64,000 nucleotides of DNA, from the NCBI RefSeq assembly GCF_003029735.1, contig NZ_KZ686269.1, positions 434,001 through 498,000 on the forward strand, given 5' to 3'. The notes beneath the pieces are model-generated. The model did no database searches, was not told the DNA's origin, and saw only the letters and a program-made list of their open reading frames with translations. A program made the position numbers and the translations under genes. This stretch comes from Pedobacter yulinensis. GTDB lineage: Bacteria; Bacteroidota; Bacteroidia; Sphingobacteriales; Sphingobacteriaceae. Positions 23,591 through 31,063 of the stretch are shown here, piece after piece; position 1 is the first letter of the stretch; the number at the start of each line of letters is the position of its first letter.

Positions 23591-25945
23591 TTAATTTGAA
23601 CTGATAAAATACCTGAGGTTCAGGTAAAATGCCCGGCCAGGCTTCTGGAGGCTGAAGTTGTCGAAAAGGTCAGCGTTGCCGAGGTTCCTGGCCTCCAGGC
23701 CGATGTTGTAACGGCCGCCATGCAGGCTGTACACAACGTTCAGATCATGGTTTACCTGGCGGGGAATAACCTTTTTGTCGTCGTTTACCGACTGCCCGCC
23801 GCGGCTTGGCCAGTAAAGCCAGAAAGCATGTACATACAGCAGGTTGTAACCAATGGTGAGGTTGTTGCCTTTTCGCCCTACGTTGCGAAGCGAGACGGAG
23901 ATATCGCCATTGCCATACAGGTAGGGGATATTGGGCATCTGGTCTTTATACACCACGCTGACGCCTGTAAATCCGGGTTCGTATCGCTGCATGTTCTGCA
24001 GGTACTGATAGGTTGCGGTTACACCCGCCGTGAGCCAGCTTCCGTAACCATACCTGAGTTCTGCATCGCCCCCCAGGGTGCGAACACCCTCCCGGTTGTC
24101 GGCCACAAGTTTAGACTGATTGTTATTGAGCCGGTTGTAGATAAAATTCGAAGCGTTCCGGTAAATGGCATTGGCATTCAGCGCGAAAGTATGGCTTTCG
24201 TTCAGGCGGAAATTGTAGCCGAAGCCCAGGTTGAAATTGTCGCTCTTTTCGGGTTTTAGTCCCGGATTAGCCTCCTGATTTTCTACATCGCCGAAAATTT
24301 CCTGGGCTTCGGGCATGCGGTTGGTTAGCTCGTAAGAAGCTTTCAGCTGCAGGTCAGGACGCACGAAATAAGTCGCTGCCAGGCCATAACCTAGCCGCTC
24401 CATGCTATTTCTGCCCGCACCGCCATTGTTGCCATTTACGTTAAACTGGCTGATGTATTTGCCAAAAACTGTGGCGCTCCAGCGATTTCGGATGTCAACG
24501 CTGTAGCCCAGTCCGAGCATGTTCTTATTGGTTTTTTTCGGCTGCTCGTATTCTGCGATAGTCGGGTTCAGCGCATCGCTGCCGGTACGGTTAAAGGTGC
24601 TGAACGCATTGCTTAAGGCAAGGGACTGCTTCGCGTCAATGCGGTAATTCAGCATGGTCGTGGCCAGGCCATTGTTGTTTTTGTATTTGTAAAGGCTTCT
24701 TGACCGCTCGCCGTTCGCGCCGCTTGGCTTGCTGTTGCCGTACCAGTCGTAACGCACATTCATGGTGTCAATGTTTTGCTCCTCACCCAGATTGTAATTT
24801 GCGTTTACAGTGACGTCCAGGCCCTTTAGCAGATTTTCTTTTTTGTATTTCAGTGTCGGCATGAGGATGTTGCCGCGGCGGTGCCAGCCGCCAAACACCG
24901 AGACCATGCGCGCGCCGGTCTGAATTTCCTTGTAATTGCGGCCTGCTGTCAGGCCAATCAGCAGCCGGTCGGCATACTTTTTACCCACTACACCGACGCT
25001 TGCAACCACGGTTTCGTTGTGGTAGGTATCGTGAAACCTGGGCAGCAGGGCCGCTGGAGCATAAGCGCCGGTGTAGATATCAGCCGCTTCAATGCGGACT
25101 TTGTAATTGTTATCTGAGTAATTCTGGAAAGCATTCAATTGGACCGTAAATCCCTTTTTGCCGGTAAAGGCTGCATTGACCACGCTGCGGTGGGTGTTGA
25201 ACGACCCGTAAGAATAAGATGCATCGATAAAATTGCGGAATTTGTTGCCGGTAACGATATTGATAGCGCCGCCCAGCGCATCAGAGCCCAGCCACATCGG
25301 CACCACGCCTTTGTACACTTCTACACGGTCAGCAATGTTGATGGGAATGTTGTTGATCTGAAAAGAGGAGCCAAAATTGTCCATCGGAATGCCGTCAATG
25401 AAGTACCTGACATGGTTCCCTGAAAAACCATTCAAGGAGAGGTTGAAGCTGGAACCTACGCCGCCCGACTCCCGCACCCGGATGCCGGCCACGCGGTCCA
25501 GCGCGCCTGATATGTCAAGCGTGGTGTTGTACAGCCCGGAGGCATCTATAGCTGTCACATTAAAGGCCTGCCGGTTCACTTCCTGGCTGGCCGTCCGGCC
25601 CAGTATGTTCACCGTTTCCATTTCCTGAACCCTGCCTTCCAGTTTGAAGTCGGCAACGAGCTGCTGACCCGGTTTCAGGCTGATCTTTTTGCTATGCGGC
25701 GCATAACCTACTGACGTAATGATTAACAGGTAGTTGCCGGCTGGAACCTGGCCAATGTGGTAGCGGCCGCTGGCATCAGAAACGGCCCCGAATGTTGTCT
25801 GTCCAAGTGTAATGCTCGCGGCGGGAAGCGCCTTGCCGGCCTCAGTGCGAACCAATCCGCTAACCGAAGCCGGTTGGTTTTGAGCGTAAGAGAAAATAGA
25901 CTGGGCACAAAGCAGTCCCAGTAGCAAAAAATGCTTAATTTGCAT
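23591..25945 (-). CDS. TonB-dependent siderophore-type receptor
   Basis: The 784-residue outer-membrane receptor has a signal peptide (MQIKHFLLLGLLCAQSIFSYAQ), a carboxypeptidase-regulatory-like domain (residues 25-105: SVSGLVRTEAGKALPAASIT ... LKPGQQLVADFKLEG), a plug (about 115-235: LDISGALDRVAGIRVRESGG, VEVYKGVVPMWLGSDALGGAI) and a 22-strand barrel ending in aromatic residues (FYLNLRYFISSN). It imports iron chelates using TonB energy. It begins the operon with the DUF4374 and PepSY genes. The promoter at 26026-26059 carries a Fur-box-like dyad, supporting iron regulation. The ligand is not predictable. Confidence 0.9.
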   Translation of the reverse strand: MQIKHFLLLGLLCAQSIFSYAQNQPASVSGLVRTEAGKALPAASITLGQTTFGAVSDASGRYHIGQVPAGNYLLIITSVGYAPHSKKISLKPGQQLVADFKLEGRVQEMETVNILGRTASQEVNRQAFNVTAIDASGLYNTTLDISGALDRVAGIRVRESGGVGSSFNLSLNGFSGNHVRYFIDGIPMDNFGSSFQINNIPINIADRVEVYKGVVPMWLGSDALGGAINIVTGNKFRNFIDASYSYGSFNTHRSVVNAAFTGKKGFTVQLNAFQNYSDNNYKVRIEAADIYTGAYAPAALLPRFHDTYHNETVVASVGVVGKKYADRLLIGLTAGRNYKEIQTGARMVSVFGGWHRRGNILMPTLKYKKENLLKGLDVTVNANYNLGEEQNIDTMNVRYDWYGNSKPSGANGERSRSLYKYKNNNGLATTMLNYRIDAKQSLALSNAFSTFNRTGSDALNPTIAEYEQPKKTNKNMLGLGYSVDIRNRWSATVFGKYISQFNVNGNNGGAGRNSMERLGYGLAATYFVRPDLQLKASYELTNRMPEAQEIFGDVENQEANPGLKPEKSDNFNLGFGYNFRLNESHTFALNANAIYRNASNFIYNRLNNNQSKLVADNREGVRTLGGDAELRYGYGSWLTAGVTATYQYLQNMQRYEPGFTGVSVVYKDQMPNIPYLYGNGDISVSLRNVGRKGNNLTIGYNLLYVHAFWLYWPSRGGQSVNDDKKVIPRQVNHDLNVVYSLHGGRYNIGLEARNLGNADLFDNFSLQKPGRAFYLNLRYFISSN

Positions 25946-25970
25946 GGCTTTTAACTCAGATTAAAGGTAT

Positions 25971-26012
25971 GCCGGGCTTGCCCGGTCGCCACACGGGTGC
26001 GAACCGTGTGGC
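25971..26012 (-). other. Two leader hairpins before the siderophore receptor gene
   Basis: In the roughly 75-nt leader there are two stems: GCCACACGG/CCGTGTGGC (25988-25996 and 26004-26012) and CCGGGC/GCCCGG (25972-25977 and 25980-25985). They match no riboswitch I know. They could serve attenuation or mRNA stability. The first stem is followed on the plus strand by ATTTTTTAT, but no plus-strand gene reads into it. Confidence 0.5.
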
Positions 26013-26025
26013 ATTTTTTATGTCC

Positions 26026-26059
26026 CAAAGATAGCGTTATTTAGATCAAGTCCAAATAA
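26026..26059 (-). promoter_or_regulatory. Promoter and Fur-box-like operator of the siderophore operon
   Basis: Reading the minus strand: TTTG (26053-26056), exactly nineteen bases, TATCTTTG (26026-26033), a perfect Bacteroidota promoter. An imperfect 23-base dyad with arms TTATTTxGA and TCxAAATAA (26037-26059) covers the minus-33 box and most of the spacer. This resembles Fur boxes of the phylum, and its position would block polymerase when iron is plentiful. Confidence 0.7.
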
Positions 26060-26155
26060 ACATAGCTGAGAAAAATAATTTAGTCAAAGTGCACACAGGG
26101 CCCGTCATCCGGAATCGACAGGCAAGGATCAGGTTAACAGTTAGTTGCGGTTTTT

Positions 26156-26371
26156 CTAGGAAGCTGATTCAGCTTCGATGATGTGGTACAATTGTTCCAG
26201 GCGGTAAAGCAAGGGCTCAGCGATCTTATTGGGCGGATTAAATTTAAGGCTATGCAGATGCACCCTGACAAAAAGTTCAGGGTCCTGGATGACCGTTGCC
26301 TCGTTCAGGCGAATCGGGCCGGCCGGCAGGGTGGCGGTTTCAAAATAAGCTTCCAGTTCGGCTTGCGACAT
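26156..26371 (-). CDS. DUF6965 family small protein
   Basis: The start at 26371 (MSQAELEAYFETATLPAGP) gives 71 residues that match DUF6965 from end to end: a short N-terminal helix, the PIRLNEATVIQDPELFVRVHL segment, then NPPNKIAEPLLYRLEQL. An open frame continues upstream to 26518 but overlaps the Nudix gene and is not coding-like. DUF6965 proteins are small, soluble and of unknown function, largely restricted to Bacteroidota. It follows the NrtR-like gene on the same strand at 70 bases. Confidence 0.7.
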   Translation of the reverse strand: MSQAELEAYFETATLPAGPIRLNEATVIQDPELFVRVHLHSLKFNPPNKIAEPLLYRLEQLYHIIEAESAS

Positions 26372-26441
26372 GCGGCAAAGGTAATTAATGCAGGCTGGCG
26401 ACAAGCTCTTGTTGAAAAGTTTTGGCCCGAACAGCATCACT

Positions 26442-27164
26442 TCAGCCAAGCAGGTGGTCAGGATTGGGGATGAAGTTGAGAAAGGACTGAAACTTTGCCC
26501 TGTATTTTTTCCGGTCAAGCCGGAAATAAAAAGCGCCGCGCCTGGAGCCTGATTTGTCTTTTTCCTGCAGTTTGACCAGCAGCCCGGTAGAAGAAACCTT
26601 GCGGATAAAATTGCGATTATCTATTGGCGTGCCATAGACCTGCTCGTACAGGTTTTGAAGTTGCGGAATGGTGAATTTTTGCGGCAGCAATTCAAAGAGC
26701 AGGGGGTGCAGGGCAGCTTTATAACGTACGCGCCTGCACGCTTCGTTCACCATTTCGTTTTGATCAAAGATCAGCGGCGGTGCTTCATCAATGCTGAACC
26801 ATTTTGCCCGGCCTTCATGATTTGGCTGGTCCTGGTATTTCCTGATATCAATCAGTGCAAAGTAGGCTACGCAGATGGTCCGGGCAAAGGGATCGCGCAG
26901 CGGCTCGCCATAGGTTTTCAATTGTTCAAGATAAACGTTTTTTAGTCCTGTCAGTTCGTGCAAGACCCGCGCTGCAGCGCGCTCGAGGTCTTCTTTTTGC
27001 CCTACAAACCCACCTGTCAGGCTCCAGCGCCCTTTACCAGGTTCAAGACCCCGTTTTGTAAGCAAAATCCGCAGGTTCTCGCCGTCAAATCCAAAAACGA
27101 TGCAGTCGATCGAAACGAGCATCGGTGTCTGGGCAGCGTATTGATTTGGTTTGATATCGTCCAT
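26442..27164 (-). CDS. NrtR-like Nudix / winged-helix transcriptional regulator
   Basis: Start 27164 (MDDIKPNQY) is preferred; a longer frame reaches 27212 but would run over a perfect dyad at 27200-27217. The 240-residue protein has an N-terminal Nudix-like domain (to about residue 150) and a C-terminal winged helix (KFTIPQLQNLYEQVYG ... NRNFIRKVSSTGLL). The Nudix box is degenerate (the REUxEE core reads RVLHEL), so it probably binds a nucleotide-type or sugar ligand without hydrolysis, as in NrtR regulators of NAD metabolism and the related AraR of Bacteroides. The target is unknown; nothing next to it points to NAD or arabinose genes. Confidence 0.82.
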   Translation of the reverse strand: MDDIKPNQYAAQTPMLVSIDCIVFGFDGENLRILLTKRGLEPGKGRWSLTGGFVGQKEDLERAAARVLHELTGLKNVYLEQLKTYGEPLRDPFARTICVAYFALIDIRKYQDQPNHEGRAKWFSIDEAPPLIFDQNEMVNEACRRVRYKAALHPLLFELLPQKFTIPQLQNLYEQVYGTPIDNRNFIRKVSSTGLLVKLQEKDKSGSRRGAFYFRLDRKKYRAKFQSFLNFIPNPDHLLG

Positions 27165-27199
27165 ATGACCCTTATGGCGGCTTAAATACTGATAAATAT

Positions 27200-27217
27200 A
27201 TGATTTTAGCAAATCAT
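27200..27217. promoter_or_regulatory. Dyad upstream of the NrtR-like gene
   Basis: Perfect seven-base arms ATGATTT and AAATCAT separated by TAGC, 36 bases before the chosen start codon. An autoregulatory operator is likely by position. Confidence 0.5.
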
Positions 27218-27426
27218 TATGCGAAAATATCTATTTACAGGTCACAAGGGCGGACCTAAAATTTCTGATCCAGGCTTGTCACTGATTTTTGAGACGGGCT
27301 TCAAGGCCGCCTTTGCGCCGGGTACTGGTTACCCCCGAGGGTATGCAGAAGGGAGCCAGCTTCAAACGCTATCACGGTCATCGGCTTATCCTGTTCAAAA
27401 TTTACATTTTCGTAAAAACGTCATTT

Positions 27427-28314
27427 ATGTCAGTTATGGGCAGCAGCCTATTTGATTTTCTGATAAATTTGGAGCTGATCGAGCAATCACGCATTTTGAA
27501 CAATACATTTTATCAGGAGATACTGAACAGACAGGCCCGGGTAGAGGCTGTACCGGCCAATCAGGCAATTGCCGATTGGGCATTGGGATTACTCAACCTC
27601 TTGTATCCGGAGCGGGGTTGTCGGCAAGAACCAGGTGCCACGGCCATCGAAGCGGGGTTTGACAACCGCAGGCAGCAGCTGCTGGCCATGCTCAATGCCA
27701 CGAAGGCTTGCAGCGATTGCAACAACGAACAGGTGGCGGCGGCTTTCTTTGACGCCCTGCCTGAATTGTACCGTCAAATGAACACCGACATCAGGGCCAT
27801 CCTGTCGGGCGATCCGGCGGCAACCAGCGAGTTCGAGGTAATCAGGTGTTACCCGGGTTTTCTGGCTATTGCCTTGTACCGCATCGCCCATGAACTGCTG
27901 GTTGCAGCGGTTCCCATTCTTCCCCGCATTTTAACAGAGTATGCACATTCAGTTACAGGCATAGACATTCACCCGGGTGCCTCAATCGGCGAGTACCTCT
28001 ACATTGACCATGGTACCGGCCTGGTCATTGGCGAAACTACGGTCATTGGCAACCATGTTAAGTTGTATCAGGGCGTTACGCTCGGCGCATTAAGTGTGGA
28101 AAAATACATGGCCAATACGAAACGCCACCCCACCATCGGCGACCATGTGATCATTTACTCAGGCGCTACCATTCTGGGTGGCGACACCGTGGTCGGCGAC
28201 AACTGCATCATCGGGGGTAACGTCTGGCTTACCAAAAGTGTACCTGCAGGTTCGGTGGTTTACCACCAGTCTGTCGTTAAAATTACTGAAACCAAAAAAA
28301 CGGGCCATGAATAA
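27427..28314 (+). CDS. cysE: Serine O-acetyltransferase
   Basis: The start at 27427 gives 295 residues; longer frames exist but their N-termini are not coding-like. SAT makes O-acetylserine from serine and acetyl-CoA. An N-terminal helical region (to about 165) precedes the hexapeptide beta-helix: GIDIHPGASIGEYLYIDHG, GLVIGETTVIGN, YQGVTLGA, RHPTIGDHVIIYSGATILGG and VVGDNCIIGGNVW, with the catalytic His residues in DIHPG and IDHGTG. The gene overlaps cysM by eight bases, so the two successive enzymes of cysteine synthesis are coupled. Confidence 0.93.
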   Translation: MSVMGSSLFDFLINLELIEQSRILNNTFYQEILNRQARVEAVPANQAIADWALGLLNLLYPERGCRQEPGATAIEAGFDNRRQQLLAMLNATKACSDCNNEQVAAAFFDALPELYRQMNTDIRAILSGDPAATSEFEVIRCYPGFLAIALYRIAHELLVAAVPILPRILTEYAHSVTGIDIHPGASIGEYLYIDHGTGLVIGETTVIGNHVKLYQGVTLGALSVEKYMANTKRHPTIGDHVIIYSGATILGGDTVVGDNCIIGGNVWLTKSVPAGSVVYHQSVVKITETKKTGHE

Positions 28315-29185
28315 CATCATTGATTGTATTGGCAATACGCCCCTGGTCGAAATCAGGAGAATAAATCCAAATCCGCGTGTCAGCATACTGGCCAAACTGG
28401 AAGGGAACAACCCGGGTGGCAGTGTAAAAGACCGTGCGGCCCTCAACATGATTCGCAGCGCCATGGAACGCGGTGAAGTGAACAAAAACGTCAAGCTGAT
28501 CGAAGCAACAAGCGGCAACACGGGGATTGCCCTGGCCATGATTGCCGCGATATATGGTCTTGAGATCGAGTTGGTCATGCCTGCCAGCTCCACGAGGGAA
28601 CGCACCCTGACTATGGAAGCCTATGGCGCAACGGTTACCCTGCTCGACTCGATCGAAGTATGCCGGGACTATGCGGAAGAGCGGGGAAGCAAACCGGGGT
28701 ATTTCCTGCTGAACCAGTTTGCCAACCCTGATAACTTCCTGGCACACTACAAAACCACCGGTCCTGAGATCTGGCGGGATACGAACCAGCAAATTACCCA
28801 TTTCGTAAGCAGCATGGGCACAACGGGCAGCATTATGGGCAATTCCATGTTTCTAAAAGAACAGCGTGCCGGCATCCAGATTGTCGGCTGTCAGCCTACC
28901 GAAGAATCATCCATACCAGGCATCAGGCGCTGGCCCGAGGCTTATTTGCCGAAAATCTACGACGCAAGCCGGGTTGACCGGGTTATGGACGTTTCGCAGC
29001 AGCATGCCGTGTCGATGGCCAGACGCCTGGCGCGTGAGGAGGGGATTTTTGCGGGTATGAGCAGCGGGGGCGCCTTGCATTGTGCTCTGGAACTCGCCGC
29101 AGAACTGGACGAGGGTGTCATCGTATTCATTGCCTGCGATCGTGGCGACCGGTACCTGAGCAGCGACCTGTTTGCAGACATTTAG
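28307..29185 (+). CDS. cysM: Cysteine synthase (O-acetylserine sulfhydrylase), CysM type
   Basis: The ATG at 28307 lies inside the cysE stop region; upstream frame belongs to cysE. The 292-residue PLP enzyme joins O-acetylserine and sulfide (or thiosulfate) to cysteine. The PLP Lys is in NPGGSVKDRAALNMI, the phosphate-binding loop is ATSGNTGIALA, and the substrate loop SSMGTTGSIMG is typical of the B (CysM) group rather than CysK. The C-terminal IFAGMSSGGALHCAL is also as expected. It forms a two-gene unit with cysE. Confidence 0.93.
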   Translation: MNNIIDCIGNTPLVEIRRINPNPRVSILAKLEGNNPGGSVKDRAALNMIRSAMERGEVNKNVKLIEATSGNTGIALAMIAAIYGLEIELVMPASSTRERTLTMEAYGATVTLLDSIEVCRDYAEERGSKPGYFLLNQFANPDNFLAHYKTTGPEIWRDTNQQITHFVSSMGTTGSIMGNSMFLKEQRAGIQIVGCQPTEESSIPGIRRWPEAYLPKIYDASRVDRVMDVSQQHAVSMARRLAREEGIFAGMSSGGALHCALELAAELDEGVIVFIACDRGDRYLSSDLFADI

Positions 29186-29294
29186 CAATCATGACCGGCC
29201 GCCGGCCTCTGCTGTTTAGTTTAACATTGTCGATACATTCCTGTATAAAAATGGTAAATTGATTTAGCTGCCTTATTTTAGCCTAAAAAACAGC

Positions 29295-30017
29295 ATGAAA
29301 AAATATACGCTCACGGCTTTCGTATTCCTGATCGTGTCAGCATCCCTCTACGGGCAAAACCGCAAACGCTGGGAAGACATTGACAGCACTGGTTATTACC
29401 AGAAAGACATTCAGAAAAAAAAGGGTTATACACTGGTTTTTATTAACACAGACCGCGACTTTAACCCGGCTACCGGCAAACGTCTGCAGGATCTGTTCTG
29501 GAAAGTTTATCCGCAGGAACTTAAGCGTTTTAACAAAAAGGGCAGGAGAGAAGTAACCGTAGCTGTTACGAGCGAATACAAAGGTGTTGCTGCTGCCTGG
29601 AATGGTGTCATTAAGATTGATCCCAGCTGGCTGGCAAAGAACCCTGAAGACATTGACCTGCTCACGCATGAACTGATGCATGTTGCCCAGGGCTATGCGT
29701 ATGAGTCGGCACCTGTATGGCTAACAGAAGGAATAGCCGACTATGCCCGCTTTGCTTTTGGCATTAACAACGGGCCGTCTAAATGGTCATTGACACCCTT
29801 CAACGAAAAACACAGCTATACCAATTCATACCGCATTGCCGCACGTTTCCTGGTTTGGCTTGAAAAGAATAAACGTAAAGATATCGTTGACCGGTTAAAC
29901 AAAGCAGCCCGCGAAAAAACCTATACCCCGGCTATCTGGAAAGAACTGGCGGGAGCAGACCTCGACACCCTTTGGAACGAATACAAAACGAACCCGGCCA
30001 AAGGTATGCCTTCATAG
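29295..30017 (+). CDS. Basic secretory protein family putative metallopeptidase
   Basis: A 240-residue exported protein (signal MKKYTLTAFVFLIVSASLYG) with the HExxH zinc site in LLTHELMHVAQGY and a third ligand candidate in the PVWLTEGIADYARFAFG segment. The domain is the basic secretory protein (BSP) fold, found in plants and many Bacteroidota as probable zinc peptidases. Its C-terminus (LVWLEKNKRKDIVDRLN ... WKELAGADLDTLWNEY) is also characteristic. It is a single gene ended by a bidirectional terminator. The peptidase activity is inferred from the motif. Confidence 0.87.
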   Translation: MKKYTLTAFVFLIVSASLYGQNRKRWEDIDSTGYYQKDIQKKKGYTLVFINTDRDFNPATGKRLQDLFWKVYPQELKRFNKKGRREVTVAVTSEYKGVAAAWNGVIKIDPSWLAKNPEDIDLLTHELMHVAQGYAYESAPVWLTEGIADYARFAFGINNGPSKWSLTPFNEKHSYTNSYRIAARFLVWLEKNKRKDIVDRLNKAAREKTYTPAIWKELAGADLDTLWNEYKTNPAKGMPS

Positions 30018-30032
30018 GCATGCAGCAAGCAA

Positions 30033-30071
30033 CAAAACGGCCCGTCAATTTTATTGACGGGCCGTTTTGTT
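30033..30071. terminator. Bidirectional terminator
   Basis: Eighteen-base perfect arms (30033-30050 and 30054-30071) around a three-base loop with T and A runs at both ends. It serves the BSP gene and the convergent NIPSNAP gene. Confidence 0.9.
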
Positions 30072-30074
30072 TTA

Positions 30075-30866
30075 CTAAAAATCTGAATAAGCGGCCGGGC
30101 TGAGCAGCAGGCTGACAATTTTGGAGACGTTTTTCTGGTATTCGGGCCGGGCTGAAAGCTGTTTCCACTGGCTGTCGGCTCCAAAGTTTTTCCAGTGCAG
30201 ATCCCGGTCTGCCTTGTCTTCGAAAGCCGTCATGTACATCAGGTTTGGCATCGTTGCGCCAGCTACGACCGCTCCATAAAACACGGCATTAAAACCTAGA
30301 CGTTTGAAAAGGCCAACCTCGTCGCCGGCGTTAAACATGTCGATTTTATTTTTTGATATCATTTCGGTGGGTCCTTCGTAACTGCGCAGCTCATACACCC
30401 GTCCGGGCTTTGGATTCTTAAGCGCAGGCACGACCGCTTCCGGGGCCTTGACAAAAGGAGTCATCAGAATGGTTTCGATGCGCTCGTATACCGGGGCATT
30501 GTGCGGTGCACGCAGGTAAGCCGTTCCGGCCGACTGGTAACGCGCATCGGCGTCAAGTTTAGACTGAAGTTTGCTTAACTGGTCGAAAGACTGAAGCGGA
30601 ATGAACACATAGAGTTTGCGGCCGCCGGCTTCGACCGGGCCAAAAGGTTTGAAAACGCCTACCCGGGTTATTCCTGCCCGGTGCAGTGCCGGCAGGTAAG
30701 CCTGTTCCAGGTAATTTTCTACAGCCTGCTGCTGGATGCTGTCTTTAAGGTGGTAAATTTTTAATTGATAAAGACCTGCTTTCGCTGCCGAAGCCGTTAT
30801 CGGCAAGGCAAAAAATAATGCGCAGATCAGCAAGCCGATAGAGCGCCTGGATAATTGTTTATACAT
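30075..30866 (-). CDS. NIPSNAP family exported protein
   Basis: Start 30866 (MYKQLSRRSIGLLICALFF) gives a signal peptide; the longer frame to 30965 reads through a hairpin and is rejected. The 263 residues hold two NIPSNAP (dimeric alpha/beta barrel) repeats: YQLKIYHLKDSIQQQAVENYLEQAYLPALHRAG, then YELRSYEGPTEMISKNKIDMFNAGDEVGLFKRLGFNAVFYG. NIPSNAP proteins bind small ligands or act as oxygenase-like folds; the bacterial exported ones have no fixed function. It is convergent with the BSP gene. Confidence 0.88.
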   Translation of the reverse strand: MYKQLSRRSIGLLICALFFALPITASAAKAGLYQLKIYHLKDSIQQQAVENYLEQAYLPALHRAGITRVGVFKPFGPVEAGGRKLYVFIPLQSFDQLSKLQSKLDADARYQSAGTAYLRAPHNAPVYERIETILMTPFVKAPEAVVPALKNPKPGRVYELRSYEGPTEMISKNKIDMFNAGDEVGLFKRLGFNAVFYGAVVAGATMPNLMYMTAFEDKADRDLHWKNFGADSQWKQLSARPEYQKNVSKIVSLLLSPAAYSDF

Positions 30867-30890
30867 GTTACGTCGATTATTCATCTGGTT

Positions 30891-30937
30891 AACAACGAAA
30901 ACCGGCGTGTTGTTACACCGGTTTTCGTTGTTTTTTA
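30891..30937. terminator. Long hairpin between two minus-strand genes
   Basis: Fifteen-base arms (30891-30905 and 30918-30932) with a further TGT/ACA pair, and a T-run on the plus strand. For the minus-strand TonB gene at 31064 it lies 130 bases after the stop and has a weaker T tail, so it probably terminates that transcript. Confidence 0.6.
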
Positions 30938-31063
30938 CCGCCATTGCTGGATCGCCATGCTCCATGCAAACGATAGCAGCGGCCTGAGCGAAGATACAAA
31001 GAAGGCGATGACCCGCTGCATTTCCATTCGTAACATGTCGGCAACAAAAGGATAACCTGCGGC

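Noticed and set aside
25971..26012. Cobalamin riboswitch in the siderophore receptor leader
   Set aside because: The conserved B12-box and core of that class are absent; only two simple stems are present.
26371..26518. 49-residue N-terminal extension of the DUF6965 protein
   Set aside because: It overlaps the NrtR-like gene, does not resemble the family and is not needed for the 71-residue full-length match.
30867..30965. N-terminal extension of NIPSNAP
   Set aside because: The extra codons read through a terminator-like hairpin (30891-30932), and the shorter start gives a proper signal peptide.
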